A DNA stretch of 64,000 nt from Vibrio sp. D404a (GCF_030248535.1 NZ_JAHGAJ010000010.1:35087-99086), one strand, 5' to 3'; shown: positions 1 through 8,772, counted from the first letter of the stretch. The notes: generated from the letters alone by a model not told the origin. A program made the numbers and translations.

Positions 1-1
1 T

Positions 2-769
2 ATCAACGCCACCGCGATTGGGTTCTTTAATCAGAAAAGCATACAAGCTGACATTGCGTATCTATCGCAGCTCATTGCGAGTCTGTTTACGCGACTGCAT
101 GAGAACCAAAAACACTTTCAAACCTCTCTCGCGATTGCTCTAAATATGGGCCATGCAAGAGATCCAGAAACCAAAGAGCATTTAATCCGCATGGGACGCT
201 ACAGCGAGATCTTGGCTCGAGCGATGTCTGAGCAAAAGCCGGAAATCACCTATCAATTCATTCATCGAATTCGTGTTTATGCACCTTTTCATGATATCGG
301 TAAGTATCGAATCCCCGACCATGTACTTTTTAGCACCAAGCGATTCAGCGATGAAGACCGCGCCATCATGAATAAACACACGCTCTATGGTGAGGCCATG
401 ATTGAGGACGTGGTGTCTATCTCTGACAATCACTCTATCTCTCAAGATGAAGTACAGTTTCTGAAGAACATTATTCGCCATCATCATGAGCGCTATGATG
501 GAACTGGCTTACCAGACAGACTGTGTGGCACTCAAATTCCATTGGAAGCACGTATCGTTACCTTAGCAGATGTGTTTGATGCCCTGCTGAGTAAGAGAGC
601 CTATAAATCTGAATGGGAGCTTGATGATGTGCTGGAGTACATCGAAGAAAACGTTGGCATTATGTTCGACCCAAACTGTGTCGAAGCGCTTAAGCAGAAC
701 TTAGATACCTGTATGGCAGTAAGGGAGCAGTTTTCTGACAAAGAAGAAGTGACCAGCTTCCAGGCTTAA
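2..769 (+). CDS. HD-GYP domain cyclic-di-GMP phosphodiesterase, 5'-truncated
   Basis: The reading frame is open from the first bases of the window, so the gene begins upstream; an internal ATG at 146 is not the true start. The visible 255 residues hold a complete HD-GYP domain: the metal-binding HDIGK motif lies at 290-304, and the segment HHERYDGTGLP, this protein's version of the HHExxDGxGYP signature, at 482-514. A typical 'LADVFDALLSKRAYK' stretch follows. Proteins of this class hydrolyse the second messenger cyclic-di-GMP, and so affect the switch between biofilm and motile growth. The missing N-terminus probably carries a sensory or receiver domain, but that cannot be seen. The glycine-tyrosine of the GYP motif reads GL, a common variant. 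The family is certain; activity and input signal are not. Confidence 0.9.
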   Translation: MNATAIGFFNQKSIQADIAYLSQLIASLFTRLHENQKHFQTSLAIALNMGHARDPETKEHLIRMGRYSEILARAMSEQKPEITYQFIHRIRVYAPFHDIGKYRIPDHVLFSTKRFSDEDRAIMNKHTLYGEAMIEDVVSISDNHSISQDEVQFLKNIIRHHHERYDGTGLPDRLCGTQIPLEARIVTLADVFDALLSKRAYKSEWELDDVLEYIEENVGIMFDPNCVEALKQNLDTCMAVREQFSDKEEVTSFQA

Positions 770-818
770 TGTTGGTTAGGTATCTAACTAGAAATCACTA
801 GGGTGTGTTGACAGAAAC

Positions 819-848
819 AAAAAAGGATGCCAGTTAGCATCCTTTTTC
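819..848. terminator. Bidirectional rho-independent terminator between the HD-GYP gene and gnd
   Basis: An 11-bp perfect inverted repeat (AAAAAGGATGC and its complement, loop of six bases) has A-rich and T-rich flanks. It can therefore stop transcription from both converging genes. Confidence 0.85.
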
Positions 849-871
849 ATTTTTAAAACAACTAATTACGA

Positions 872-2320
872 TTATACGTCGTAAGTTGTTGAAGCAGTGT
901 CGCCGCCTGTACCGGTCCAGTTCGTGTGGAAGAACTCACCACGTGGACGGTCAGTACGCTCGTAAGTGTGAGCACCGAAGTAGTCACGCTGAGCTTGAAG
1001 CAGGTTAGCTGGTAGACGAGCTGTTGTGTAACCGTCTAGGAAAGATAGCGCAGAAATCGTACATGGCATTGGGATACCAGACTCTAGAGATTTCGCTGCT
1101 ACTTTACGCCATGCCGCTAGGCTGCCTTGTAGGATGTTTTTGAAGTACTCATCAGAACCTAGGAACGCGATGTCTGGGTTTGCTTCGTACGCATCACGGA
1201 TGTTGCCTAGGAATGCAGAACGGATGATACAACCACCACGCCACATTAGTGCTACGTTACCGTAGTTTAGATCCCAACCGTTCTCGTTAGACGCTTCGCG
1301 CATTAGCATGAAGCCTTGAGCGTAAGAGATGATCTTAGAAGCTAGTAGCGCTTGACGTAGTGCGTCAACCCACTCTTGCTTATCCCCTTCAACTGGCGTG
1401 ATTGTCTTACCGAATAGAGATTCAGCTTCAACACGTTGGTCTTTCAGTGCAGATAGGCAACGAGAGAATACAGACTCAGAGATAAGCGTTAGAGGAATAC
1501 CTAGGTCTAGTGCGTTAATACCCGTCCATTTACCAGTACCTTTTTGACCAGCAGTGTCTAGGATCTTCTCAACTAGAGGCTCACCGTCTTCATCTTTGTA
1601 GCCAAGGATGTCGGCAGTGATTTCTACTAGGTAGCTGTCTAGCTCAGTCTTGTTCCAGTCAGCGAATACTGCTTGCATTTCATCTGCAGACATACCAAGA
1701 CCATCTTTCATGAACTGGTAAGCTTCAGTGATAAGCTGCATGTCGCCGTATTCGATGCCGTTGTGTACCATCTTAACGAAGTGACCAGCACCGTCGTTAC
1801 CAACCCAGTCACAACATGGCTCGCCAGCGTCAGTTTTTGCAGAGATACCTTGGAAGATTGGCTTAACCGCTTCCCAAGCTTCAGCCGCACCGCCTGGCAT
1901 GATTGAAGGACCGAAACGAGCACCTTCTTCACCACCAGATACACCAGTACCGATGAAGTTGATGCCTTTCTCACGACAATGCGCTACACGACGGTTCGTA
2001 TCAGGGTAGTTAGTGTTACCACCGTCAATGATGATGTCGCCTTCATCTAGAAGTGGGATTAGGTTGTCGATGAACGTATCAACAACGTCACCAGCACGAA
2101 CCATAAGCATCACTTTACGTGGTGATTCTAGTTTCTCAACTAGCTCTTCTAGAGAGTAAGCACCAACAATGTTAGTACCTTTAGCTGGACCTTCTAGAAA
2201 CTCGTCTACTTTCGCAGCAGTACGGTTGTGAGCCACAACTTTGAAGCCGTGGTCGTTCATGTTTAGGATAAGGTTCTGACCCATTACTGCTAGGCCAATT
2301 ACACCGATATCACCTTTCAT
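872..2320 (-). CDS. gnd: 6-phosphogluconate dehydrogenase, decarboxylating
   Basis: Oxidises and decarboxylates 6-phosphogluconate to ribulose 5-phosphate with formation of NADPH, the third step of the oxidative pentose phosphate pathway in the cytosol. The 482-residue product has the N-terminal Rossmann motif GLAVMGQN (residues 9-16), the family signature with GHFVKMVHNGIEYGDMQ, and the C-terminal FHTNWTGTGGDTASTTYDV tail that closes over the partner active site. Length matches bacterial Gnd (about 470-480 residues). The start has a strong AAGGAG ribosome site nine bases upstream. It is the last gene of zwf-pgl-gnd, 29 bases after pgl, and ends at the bidirectional hairpin near 830. Nothing looks damaged. 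Confidence 0.98.
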   Translation of the reverse strand: MKGDIGVIGLAVMGQNLILNMNDHGFKVVAHNRTAAKVDEFLEGPAKGTNIVGAYSLEELVEKLESPRKVMLMVRAGDVVDTFIDNLIPLLDEGDIIIDGGNTNYPDTNRRVAHCREKGINFIGTGVSGGEEGARFGPSIMPGGAAEAWEAVKPIFQGISAKTDAGEPCCDWVGNDGAGHFVKMVHNGIEYGDMQLITEAYQFMKDGLGMSADEMQAVFADWNKTELDSYLVEITADILGYKDEDGEPLVEKILDTAGQKGTGKWTGINALDLGIPLTLISESVFSRCLSALKDQRVEAESLFGKTITPVEGDKQEWVDALRQALLASKIISYAQGFMLMREASNENGWDLNYGNVALMWRGGCIIRSAFLGNIRDAYEANPDIAFLGSDEYFKNILQGSLAAWRKVAAKSLESGIPMPCTISALSFLDGYTTARLPANLLQAQRDYFGAHTYERTDRPRGEFFHTNWTGTGGDTASTTYDV

Positions 2321-2349
2321 TATTTATATCTCCTTGCGGCTATTCGCAC

Positions 2350-3066
2350 TTACGCGATAGCACTTGCTGCATTTGAATCTAGGAACCACTCTGTTTCGCC
2401 AGTTTTAGACTGGATTTTCGCTGCCGGGTAAGGCAGTTCTGAAGCAGGAGTTGTATGAATTTCTTTAACGATCTCAACTTTACCTGCACCCAGTACTAGG
2501 TAGCTGATTCGTTTTGCTGCCTCTAAAACTTTTGCTGTTTTAGAAACACGGATTTGACCAGACTCAGGGTGAGAAGCCAGTACAGATAGGTTCTCATCTT
2601 GGTAGTTCGTTGCACCCGGGAACAGTGATGCAGTGTGGCCATCTGCGCCAACACCTAAAAGAATCCAATCAAAAACAGGTGTGCCGTTTTCACAAGGAAT
2701 CACATCAGCCATCTCTTTTGCAAAGCGCTCTGCTTCTGCTTTAGGCTCATCTTCGCCGCGAATACGGTGGATGTTCTCAGCAGGAAGGTTTACTTGAGAG
2801 AATAGAAGCGCGTTTGCTTCACCGAAGTTGCTTTCTGCATCATCCGGAGCCACACAACGCTCATCGCCCCACCAGAAGTGAAGGTTGTTCCACTGAATGC
2901 CTTCTGCGTATGGCGCTTGCGCCAACAATTTGAAAAGCATTTTTGGTGTGCTACCGCCAGACAGTGAAATGTGAACAGGTTTGCCCTGCTCGCTGTACGC
3001 TTTCATTTCGTTTGCTAGGTTTTCTACAACTAGCTCTGGCGTTTCAAAGATCTTGTGGTTGATCAT
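2350..3066 (-). CDS. pgl: 6-phosphogluconolactonase
   Basis: Hydrolyses 6-phosphoglucono-1,5-lactone to 6-phosphogluconate, the second step of the oxidative pentose phosphate pathway. The 238-residue protein is of the DevB/SOL type: it shows the phosphate-binding LSGGSTPK motif near the N-terminus, the [16 protein letters not shown] segment, and the [14 protein letters not shown] motif that carries the catalytic histidine in this family. Its ATG overlaps the zwf stop codon as ATGA, which implies translational coupling, and gnd follows after 29 bases. The compact order lets the three enzymes of the oxidative branch be made together. The family is different from the YbhE-type lactonase of E. 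coli. Confidence 0.97.
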   Translation of the reverse strand: MINHKIFETPELVVENLANEMKAYSEQGKPVHISLSGGSTPKMLFKLLAQAPYAEGIQWNNLHFWWGDERCVAPDDAESNFGEANALLFSQVNLPAENIHRIRGEDEPKAEAERFAKEMADVIPCENGTPVFDWILLGVGADGHTASLFPGATNYQDENLSVLASHPESGQIRVSKTAKVLEAAKRISYLVLGAGKVEIVKEIHTTPASELPYPAAKIQSKTGETEWFLDSNAASAIA

Positions 3067-4565
3067 AGTTCGCAGTAATCCGTGTCTGTTAGGTTTTTAC
3101 ATGGGAAGCGCCATGCACGGCCATCTCTTTGCAGAAGCTCATCTGCTTCTTGAGGACCCCAAGTGCCACAAGCATAACCAAATAGTGCCTGAGGATCTTG
3201 TTTGAAATCTAAGATAGGTTGAACGTACTTCCAACATGCTTCTACTGCATCGGTACGAGCGAATAGCGTCGCGTCGCCGTTCAGTGCATCAAGAAGTAGA
3301 CGCTCATACGCTGTTAGCATTTGAGTCTCTTGCAGGTCAGAGTAAGAGAAGTTCATTTTCACTTCTTTCGCTTTGAAGCCTGCACCCGGCTCTTTCAAGC
3401 CAAAGCTCATCTGAATGCCTTCATCCGGTTGGATACGGATGATTAGCTTGTTCTCTGGTGCATCTTGACCAAACACTGGGTGTGGCGTGTTCTTAAAGTG
3501 AATCACAACCTCAGTAACACGTGTTGGTAGTCGTTTACCGGTACGCACGTAGAAAGGTACACCATTCCAACGCCAGTTATTGATGTAAGCTTTTAGACCA
3601 ATGTATGTCTCTGTACGAGAATCATCAGCAACACCGTTCTCTTCGCGGTAACCCAATAAGTGTTGACCACGAACGTCCGATGCAGTGTATTGACCTAGCA
3701 CTAGATCTTTACGCAGATCTTCATCTTCTAGAGGTTTCAGACATTGAAGAACCTTCACCACTTCATCACGCATTGAGTCTGCATTGATTTGTGCTGGTGG
3801 CTCCATACCAACCATCGCCAGTACTTGCAGTAGGTGGTTTTGGAACATGTCACGTACTGCGCCTGAACCGTCGTAGTAACCGCCACGCTCTTCAACACCT
3901 AAGAACTCAGCACCAGTGATTTCAACGTATTCGATGAAGTTGCGGTTCCAAAGTGGTTCAAACATCGCGTTCGAGAAACGAAGAACCAATAGGTTTTGAA
4001 CTGTCTCTTTACCTAAGTAGTGGTCGATACGGTAGATTTGGTGCTCTTGGAAGTGATGGTGAATCTCTTTATCCAGCTTCTGCGCAGACTCTAGGTCGTA
4101 GCCGAATGGTTTTTCGATGATAAGACGACGCCAGCCGTTCGATTCATCGTTTAGGCCATGTGCCGCAAGGTTTGCTGGAATCACACCGTAAAGGCTTGGC
4201 GGGGTTGCCAAGTAGAACAGAGTGTTGTGATTTTCGAATTGATAATCTTGTTCTAGCTTGTCTAGACGCTGTGCTAGACGAGCATAATCTTCTGTGTCAG
4301 AGGTATTAATCGCCTGGTAATGCAGATGATTGATGAACGCGTTTAGCGTCTCTGGCTCAGTTTCTTCCATTTCCTGAAGAGATTTCTTCAGTTTTTCACG
4401 GTAAGACTCGTCGCTGTACTCAGTACGGCTCACTCCAAGAATCGCAAAGGATTCTGGTAGTTGATTGCTAGCATACAGGTGGTATAGAGCAGGGATCAGC
4501 TTACGGTAAGTAAGATCGCCCGACGCACCAAAAATAACGATGCTGCTGTTTTCAGGTATTACCAT
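3063..4565 (-). CDS. zwf: Glucose-6-phosphate 1-dehydrogenase
   Basis: Oxidises glucose 6-phosphate to 6-phosphogluconolactone with NADP, the committed step of the oxidative pentose phosphate pathway. The protein shows the GASGDLT coenzyme motif (residues 13-19), EKPFG (151-155) and the active-site signature RIDHYLGKE (179-187) with its catalytic histidine. I choose the ATG at 4565 (500 residues). It lies six bases after AGGA and gives the usual family N-terminus [13 protein letters not shown]; the frame stays open to 4619 but that adds 18 atypical residues. zwf heads an operon with pgl (four-base overlap) and gnd. The upstream region holds an FNR-type box and a CRP-like site, so oxygen or carbon control is possible. 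Confidence 0.97.
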   Translation of the reverse strand: MVIPENSSIVIFGASGDLTYRKLIPALYHLYASNQLPESFAILGVSRTEYSDESYREKLKKSLQEMEETEPETLNAFINHLHYQAINTSDTEDYARLAQRLDKLEQDYQFENHNTLFYLATPPSLYGVIPANLAAHGLNDESNGWRRLIIEKPFGYDLESAQKLDKEIHHHFQEHQIYRIDHYLGKETVQNLLVLRFSNAMFEPLWNRNFIEYVEITGAEFLGVEERGGYYDGSGAVRDMFQNHLLQVLAMVGMEPPAQINADSMRDEVVKVLQCLKPLEDEDLRKDLVLGQYTASDVRGQHLLGYREENGVADDSRTETYIGLKAYINNWRWNGVPFYVRTGKRLPTRVTEVVIHFKNTPHPVFGQDAPENKLIIRIQPDEGIQMSFGLKEPGAGFKAKEVKMNFSYSDLQETQMLTAYERLLLDALNGDATLFARTDAVEACWKYVQPILDFKQDPQALFGYACGTWGPQEADELLQRDGRAWRFPCKNLTDTDYCEL

Positions 4566-4698
4566 CATCTTTCCTATAAAAACAAGGTTTTCAGTATTCG
4601 CCAACGGTATCAGCGACATACAAAAATAGATAATAGGTCTTGGCTATTAGTTCAATAGCGAGTGCCTATCACACTAGAGAATGCGTTTGGTAAACGAG

Positions 4699-4714
4699 GG
4701 TGATATAGATCACC
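4699..4714. promoter_or_regulatory. CRP-like site upstream of zwf
   Basis: GGTGATATAGATCACC has perfectly symmetric six-base arms and fits the CRP pattern GTGA-N6-TCAC. It lies about 135 bases upstream of the zwf start. A TATTAT -10-like element for zwf is at 4630-4635 on the minus strand. That CRP binds here is inferred from the motif only. Confidence 0.5.
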
Positions 4715-4744
4715 TCAATTCGGGTCAGTATTGTCTATGACTAT

Positions 4745-4758
4745 TTGATTTACATCAA
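4745..4758. promoter_or_regulatory. FNR box (exact consensus) upstream of zwf
   Basis: TTGATTTACATCAA is an exact match to the FNR consensus TTGAT-N4-ATCAA. It lies 38 bases (centre to edge) from the CRP-like site and about 180 bases upstream of zwf. The zwf operon is the nearest downstream gene on the minus strand; an unannotated transcript reading rightward (AT-rich -10-like sequence near 4780) cannot be excluded. Confidence 0.6.
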
Positions 4759-5095
4759 CCACTGTGAGGGCAATCGATTAAATTATGACTCATTTCATTC
4801 AAATAAATTGCCATTAGTTAGAACAAAATCGATTAAAGACAACGGAACTCGCATTCCAAATCATTGTAGTGAAAAATAAATGGTATCTGGTCGGTGGAGT
4901 AGCACGAAAAACGAGTTGGACATATTAGTAGGGAGTTATTGGTGGTGAGTCGGGAGTTATTGGTGAATGATTACCAAACTGGTTTTATAAAACCATCGTT
5001 AGGTTAGGCGTTAATGCTATAGATAGCACCAACGTATTAACATGCGGAGATAAAGAGGAATAACAGCGCCTGTTTTTACCGACGCCGATTGGAGA
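4759..5095. other. Intergenic stretch with short repeats and hairpins, no gene seen
   Basis: No convincing reading frame is present. It contains a 14-bp direct repeat, GGGAGTTATTGGTG at 4931-4944 and 4952-4965 (period 21), a 14-bp palindrome GGTTTTATAAAACC at 4981-4994, and a hairpin at 5009-5034 with arms CGTT..TGCTAT / ATAGCA..AACG. The last two lie just downstream of the response regulator gene on the minus strand, but neither has a clear T-run. Confidence 0.5.
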
Positions 5096-5791
5096 CTATC
5101 GGACGGCTTTGTTGTAACAACGCTCCGGCCGACCCACGGTACCGTAATTCAAATCCGCGTTGAGTTCTCCAGTTGTAATCAAATACTCTAAGTATCGACG
5201 AGCTGTAGTACGGCTTGCCCCTATACGCTCCCCTGCCTCATCGGCTGTTAGATCTTTTGTCTCCGAACTCTCAAACAGCGCGCGAATCTTATCTAAGGTT
5301 ACACCATCAATCCCCTTAGGAAGGGTTGCCACTGGTTTTGAATCCGCCTGATTCGCTGCTTGCATCATCTTATCAACTAAGCCTTGGTTTAGATCGGAAA
5401 CACTCTCAAGCTCTTGTTGCTGCGAACGGTACTTTTTGAGTGAAGCTTCTAGACGTGGAAACATTACTGGCTTTAGCAAATAGTCAACAACACCACCACG
5501 CATTGCCTGCTGAAGCGTATCAACATCGCGTGCCGCTGTGATTAAGATGACATCACAGCCTTGGTTGTTGCCTCTTACATGATTCAAAATATCTAGCCCA
5601 CAGCCGTCAGGCAGATAGACATCAAGCAGTACAAGATCAGGCTTGAGTATATCGAGCTGCATCAAGGCTTCAGACTGCGATGTCGCAATCCCAACAACCT
5701 CGAAGCCACCCATCTGCTCCAAGTATCGATGATGCAACTCTGCAATCGCAATATCATCTTCAATAACCATGACTTTAGTGACTGCATTCAT
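5096..5791 (-). CDS. CitB/DpiA/DcuR-family response regulator
   Basis: Cytoplasmic transcription regulator of a two-component pair. Residues 1-120 form a receiver domain with acidic pocket EDD (11-13), phosphoacceptor Asp57 in LLDVYLPDG and Lys107 in LLKPV. After a linker, the C-terminus carries a helix-turn-helix (LTADEAGERIGASRTTARRYLEYL), as in the CitB group that controls citrate or C4-dicarboxylate use. The 231-residue length is usual. Its ATG follows the TAA of the sensor kinase gene with no gap (TAA-ATG), so the two are translationally coupled. No citrate lyase or transporter gene is adjacent, so the regulated genes must be elsewhere or include the small gene across the divergent region. 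Confidence 0.92.
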   Translation of the reverse strand: MNAVTKVMVIEDDIAIAELHHRYLEQMGGFEVVGIATSQSEALMQLDILKPDLVLLDVYLPDGCGLDILNHVRGNNQGCDVILITAARDVDTLQQAMRGGVVDYLLKPVMFPRLEASLKKYRSQQQELESVSDLNQGLVDKMMQAANQADSKPVATLPKGIDGVTLDKIRALFESSETKDLTADEAGERIGASRTTARRYLEYLITTGELNADLNYGTVGRPERCYNKAVR

Positions 5792-7489
5792 TTAGTGCTC
5801 TTCCTTAAACGGTGTGTTTTTCTGTGCATGTACATCTGGTGGTAAAATCTGTTCTTCTTTGGGTAGATAGACGGTCATCCTAGTACCAAAATCTCTGTTC
5901 TCTACCATATCAAGTTGGCCTTGGTAGCGGTCTGCCAGTTGTTTCACAAGGTACAAACCTACGCCTCGATTCTGCTTAGCCTTGCTTGAAACTCCTTTTT
6001 GAGTCAGCTCGTTAATCGCCAAGCCTTGAGGTAAGCCACACCCTTTGTCATCGACCTCAAGGATAACCTCGTTTCCATAATCACTCACAGAGACCTCAAT
6101 AATGCGTCTTGCAGGTGGAAAAGGATCGTCTTGGCTAATCGCCATGCGTGTTGCGTCAAAGGCGTTATCAATCAGGTTCCCCAAAATCGTCACTACGTCG
6201 TCGGCATTCAGCCACGTCGGTAATGTCTCCAGCCTTGAGCCCTCTTCAACCATCAGCTCTAAGCCAATTTCACGGGCACGCTCTGTCTTACCAAGCAGCA
6301 TGCCTGCAACAAGTGGCTCTTTGACTGTCTCTCGCAAGAACTCAATAAGGCTTTGATAATGTGCGGTTTCTTGACCAATAAGGTGCTGAACGGCTTCAAG
6401 TTCTCCCATCTGTAACATGCCACTGATGGTGTTGAGCTTATTGCGATGCTCATGGGTTTGTGAGCGCAGTAAATCAGCATACTCTTTGGTCTGTGAAAGT
6501 TGCTCGGTTAGGTCGTTAATCTCATCACGAAGCCTAAAACTGGACACAGCACCCACCACCTCACCAGCGACAATGATCGGGCTGCGGTTAGCAATAATTC
6601 GTTTGTTGTTGAGATAAAGCTCAATGTCGTGGTCCGATTGCCCGCTCGATAATAGTTGTTCAAGGTCGCTGTTTGGCACCACCTGAGAGAATGGTTTGTT
6701 TAAAGATGCTTCTCGGTCAATAGACAGGATATCGCAGGCACTCTTGTTGATTGAACGAAGAACGCCATGATTATCGATACTGAGTATCCCCTCTTTCACG
6801 GTACTCATAGTCACATCTAACTCAACGTATAAACGACCAATCTCTTCCGGCTCAAAACCCAATATCGCTCGTTGGAAACGTCTCGATACGTAACTCGAAA
6901 TCAGCGCGTTTACTGCCACAACTAAAAGCGCCATGATAATTAAGAAGGCTAAATAGGGTTCAATTCTATCTTGCAACGAATCAAGCAGATAACCGACAGA
7001 GACAACACCGATAATCGTCCCATTGTGATCTTTCACCGCAGATTTGCCGCGAACCGAGAGACCTAACGACCCTTTGGCTGTGGAGACATAAGACTCCCCA
7101 TGAACCAGTGCTTTTTGGTTATCACCGCCTCGCATTGGTTTACCCAACCTTTCATCGACAGGGTGTACTAGCCGCATGCCCTTATCATCGCCTATTACGA
7201 TAAAAGCAGCGCCAATCAGATGAGTTAGGTTACGAAAACGTTGTTGGTGGTCGGCGTCTGGCTGGGGCAATATTAGCGGATCACTTGAGTGGGCATTGAT
7301 CAGCTCGATAACACGAGGAGATTCAGACAGAAACTCAGCAACACCTAACGCTTTTAGCCCCATTTCTTCTTCTTGAGAATGTTTGATGTAGGCAAAACCA
7401 GCTGCGCTAAGAATCAACAACTCGACTAACCCTGTCACTGTCATAATAATCAGCAATCTTTTTCTAAAGCTGATACTGCTCCACTTCAT
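5792..7489 (-). CDS. CitA/DpiB/DcuS-family sensor histidine kinase
   Basis: Membrane sensor of the pair. The layout is: a transmembrane helix (about residues 9-33), a periplasmic PAS-like sensor domain, a second helix near 180-200, a cytoplasmic PAS domain, a phosphorylation helix with HEHRNKL (His346 the likely phosphate acceptor), and a HATPase domain ending in GVGLYLVKQL. The sensor domain has HPVDERLGKPMRGGDN and a GSLG-x-SVRGKSAV stretch. These resemble the segments that line the ligand pocket of citrate-sensing CitA, so a di- or tricarboxylate ligand is likely but not proved. I take ATG at 7489 as start (AGG five bases before); a GTG two codons earlier at 7495 is possible. Confidence 0.9.
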   Translation of the reverse strand: MKWSSISFRKRLLIIMTVTGLVELLILSAAGFAYIKHSQEEEMGLKALGVAEFLSESPRVIELINAHSSDPLILPQPDADHQQRFRNLTHLIGAAFIVIGDDKGMRLVHPVDERLGKPMRGGDNQKALVHGESYVSTAKGSLGLSVRGKSAVKDHNGTIIGVVSVGYLLDSLQDRIEPYLAFLIIMALLVVAVNALISSYVSRRFQRAILGFEPEEIGRLYVELDVTMSTVKEGILSIDNHGVLRSINKSACDILSIDREASLNKPFSQVVPNSDLEQLLSSGQSDHDIELYLNNKRIIANRSPIIVAGEVVGAVSSFRLRDEINDLTEQLSQTKEYADLLRSQTHEHRNKLNTISGMLQMGELEAVQHLIGQETAHYQSLIEFLRETVKEPLVAGMLLGKTERAREIGLELMVEEGSRLETLPTWLNADDVVTILGNLIDNAFDATRMAISQDDPFPPARRIIEVSVSDYGNEVILEVDDKGCGLPQGLAINELTQKGVSSKAKQNRGVGLYLVKQLADRYQGQLDMVENRDFGTRMTVYLPKEEQILPPDVHAQKNTPFKEEH

Positions 7490-8085
7490 CGACACCTACT
7501 CCCTATGCGATCTAGCAATGTTAACACCAAGTTAATTACGAGAGATTTCAAAGGTTCAGATTTGTGACTAAAGCGCATGTTATTAACAGAGTTTTTAGTC
7601 TAAAACCGACTCGCTTCAGATTTAGACAAAGCCTCAAAATCGTTTTTTAGAATTTCTTAGCTCTTGCACTCAGTTACCTGATTAATTATTGACCTAGATC
7701 ACTCCGATTTTAGCTGTTTTTTAGGTTGGTTATAAAAAATACAATTATACTAGTTGCACATAACAAATTAGATATAAAGCTATCAATTAAGAGACGCCGT
7801 TTCTCTTGAGCGTAGACACAACGAAACTAGTAACACATTGGTAACAATTAGCGATTATCGTATGTGTCACAAGAGCACGTAGGAAATGAGCCCTCCTACG
7901 TAAAATGTGAAGAACCACCCTATTGATAAAGGTCGATTCTCCACCAAAATCACAACAACAAAAGAGGTAGTCTTTAGTTCTCAGACACTCCAATAATAAA
8001 TGCTGATTGGCAAAAGTGACGCAGTCGATTTCAAAAACGGATTAAAAACATAACGTAATAACATTGTTGAAAAGGAAACCAGGCA
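7490..8085. promoter_or_regulatory. Long intergenic region between the CitA-like kinase and a small ORF, with an FNR-like site
   Basis: About 600 bases without a convincing gene. TTGACCTAGATCAC at 7689-7702 matches the FNR consensus at eight of ten defined positions and lies about 190 bases upstream of the kinase start. A 68-codon frame on the minus strand (7787-7993) has no family resemblance or ribosome site and is not called. An 8-base palindromic ACTAGT occurs twice (7749 and 7827 regions), which may be chance. Confidence 0.4.
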
Positions 8086-8313
8086 ATGAAACGCGATTCT
8101 TTTGGAATTTGCCTTACTAAGGCTATGCTGTTCAAAAACTTACAATCGACATTTACGCACGTCAGAGCTTATGAAAAAGATGCTACTTCGCCACTTGATC
8201 TCAAAGTACTGTTGGCGTTCCCTCAAATGTCCGGAAGAGATTTGCTTCAAACAATGCAAGGTTCACGTCATCTAGTTTGGCGTGCAGATCACCACTGCCC
8301 AGGCTTTGATTAG
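8086..8313 (+). CDS. Possible small protein of unknown function (75 residues)
   Basis: I do not recognise this product. Support for a real gene is an AAGGA ribosome site about nine bases before the ATG and a good rho-independent terminator at 8619-8650. The protein is soluble-looking, without a signal peptide or membrane segment, and has two short segments resembling neither a DNA-binding fold nor a toxin. It is divergent from the CitA/CitB-like operon, so it could be a target of that system. Between its stop codon and the terminator sits a 268-bp MITE-like element, which would end up in the 3' untranslated region. The alternative is that the transcript is a non-coding RNA. Confidence 0.45.
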   Translation: MKRDSFGICLTKAMLFKNLQSTFTHVRAYEKDATSPLDLKVLLAFPQMSGRDLLQTMQGSRHLVWRADHHCPGFD

Positions 8314-8347
8314 AGCATTTTCATTTTAAAACAATCACTTCTATATT

Positions 8348-8615
8348 TAGGGCGTGTTGATCTTTCGAGCTGATTTTTGCAGCGAGTTGCTGGGTGTTTC
8401 TACAAGGCAGAGGTTTTGATGTGTAGCTAGCCTACATGAAAAGCCGATAACGCAGTAGAAATGACCAGCAAACGCTGCCCGAAGGGTTCGGCTAAAAGCG
8501 TTTTACTCTTTGTTGAGGGGGATTTGTTTAGAATGACTAGACTACTTCCCCCTCGCCGCGATTAAAACGCTTTTATCTCGAACAAAACTTAACCACGAAA
8601 GGTCAACACGCCCTA
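8348..8615. mobile_element. MITE-like element with 20-bp terminal inverted repeats
   Basis: The ends at 8348-8367 and 8596-8615 are inverted copies that match at 19 of 20 positions (TAGGGCGTGTTGATCTTTCG on the left). If the outer TA is a target duplication, the repeat proper begins GGGCGTGTTGA, consistent with TA-targeting transposases such as IS630/Tc1-mariner; this is inference. Inside are two nested hairpin systems: arms near 8378-8403 and 8456-8481 (GCAGCG..TTTCTAC) enclosing a stem around GTAGCTAGCCTAC, and arms AAAAGCGTTTTA / TAAAACGCTTTT with GAGGGGGA / TTCCCCCTC inside. There is no reading frame, so it would need a transposase in trans. Confidence 0.75.
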
Positions 8616-8618
8616 GTT

Positions 8619-8650
8619 AAAGAGCACGCTCTAGCGTGCTCTTTCTATTT
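8619..8650 (+). terminator. Rho-independent terminator after the small ORF and MITE-like element
   Basis: Perfect 10-bp arms AGAGCACGCT / AGCGTGCTCT with a two-base loop, followed by TTCTATTTCT. It is also preceded by A residues, so weak function in the opposite direction is possible. Confidence 0.8.
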
Positions 8651-8743
8651 CTAATGAAACACCGCATCTAAACTGAACGTAATACCCATCGCATTTAATA
8701 ATTGCTCAATCAGTTCAAGACAAATTCGGATCGGCCTGTTAAC

Positions 8744-8763
8744 ATTAGAGTTATTACTCTAAT
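8744..8763. promoter_or_regulatory. Palindromic operator or translational hairpin just before the export operon
   Basis: ATTAGAGT-TATT-ACTCTAAT is a perfect inverted repeat ending nine bases before the chosen ATG of the TolC-like gene. It could be an operator for a TetR- or MarR-type repressor, common for efflux operons, or an RNA hairpin next to the ribosome site. No such regulator gene is adjacent. Confidence 0.5.
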
Positions 8764-8772
8764 TTGGTAAGT

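Noticed and set aside
182..487. 101-codon minus-strand frame inside the HD-GYP gene
   Set aside because: It lies wholly within the coding sequence that carries the HD-GYP motifs.
7787..7993. 68-codon minus-strand frame in the CitA upstream region
   Set aside because: No ribosome site, an atypical cysteine-rich composition and no family marks; the region is better explained as regulatory.
8348..8615. Complete insertion sequence at the inverted repeats
   Set aside because: The interior has no transposase reading frame and is only 268 bp, so at most a non-autonomous element.
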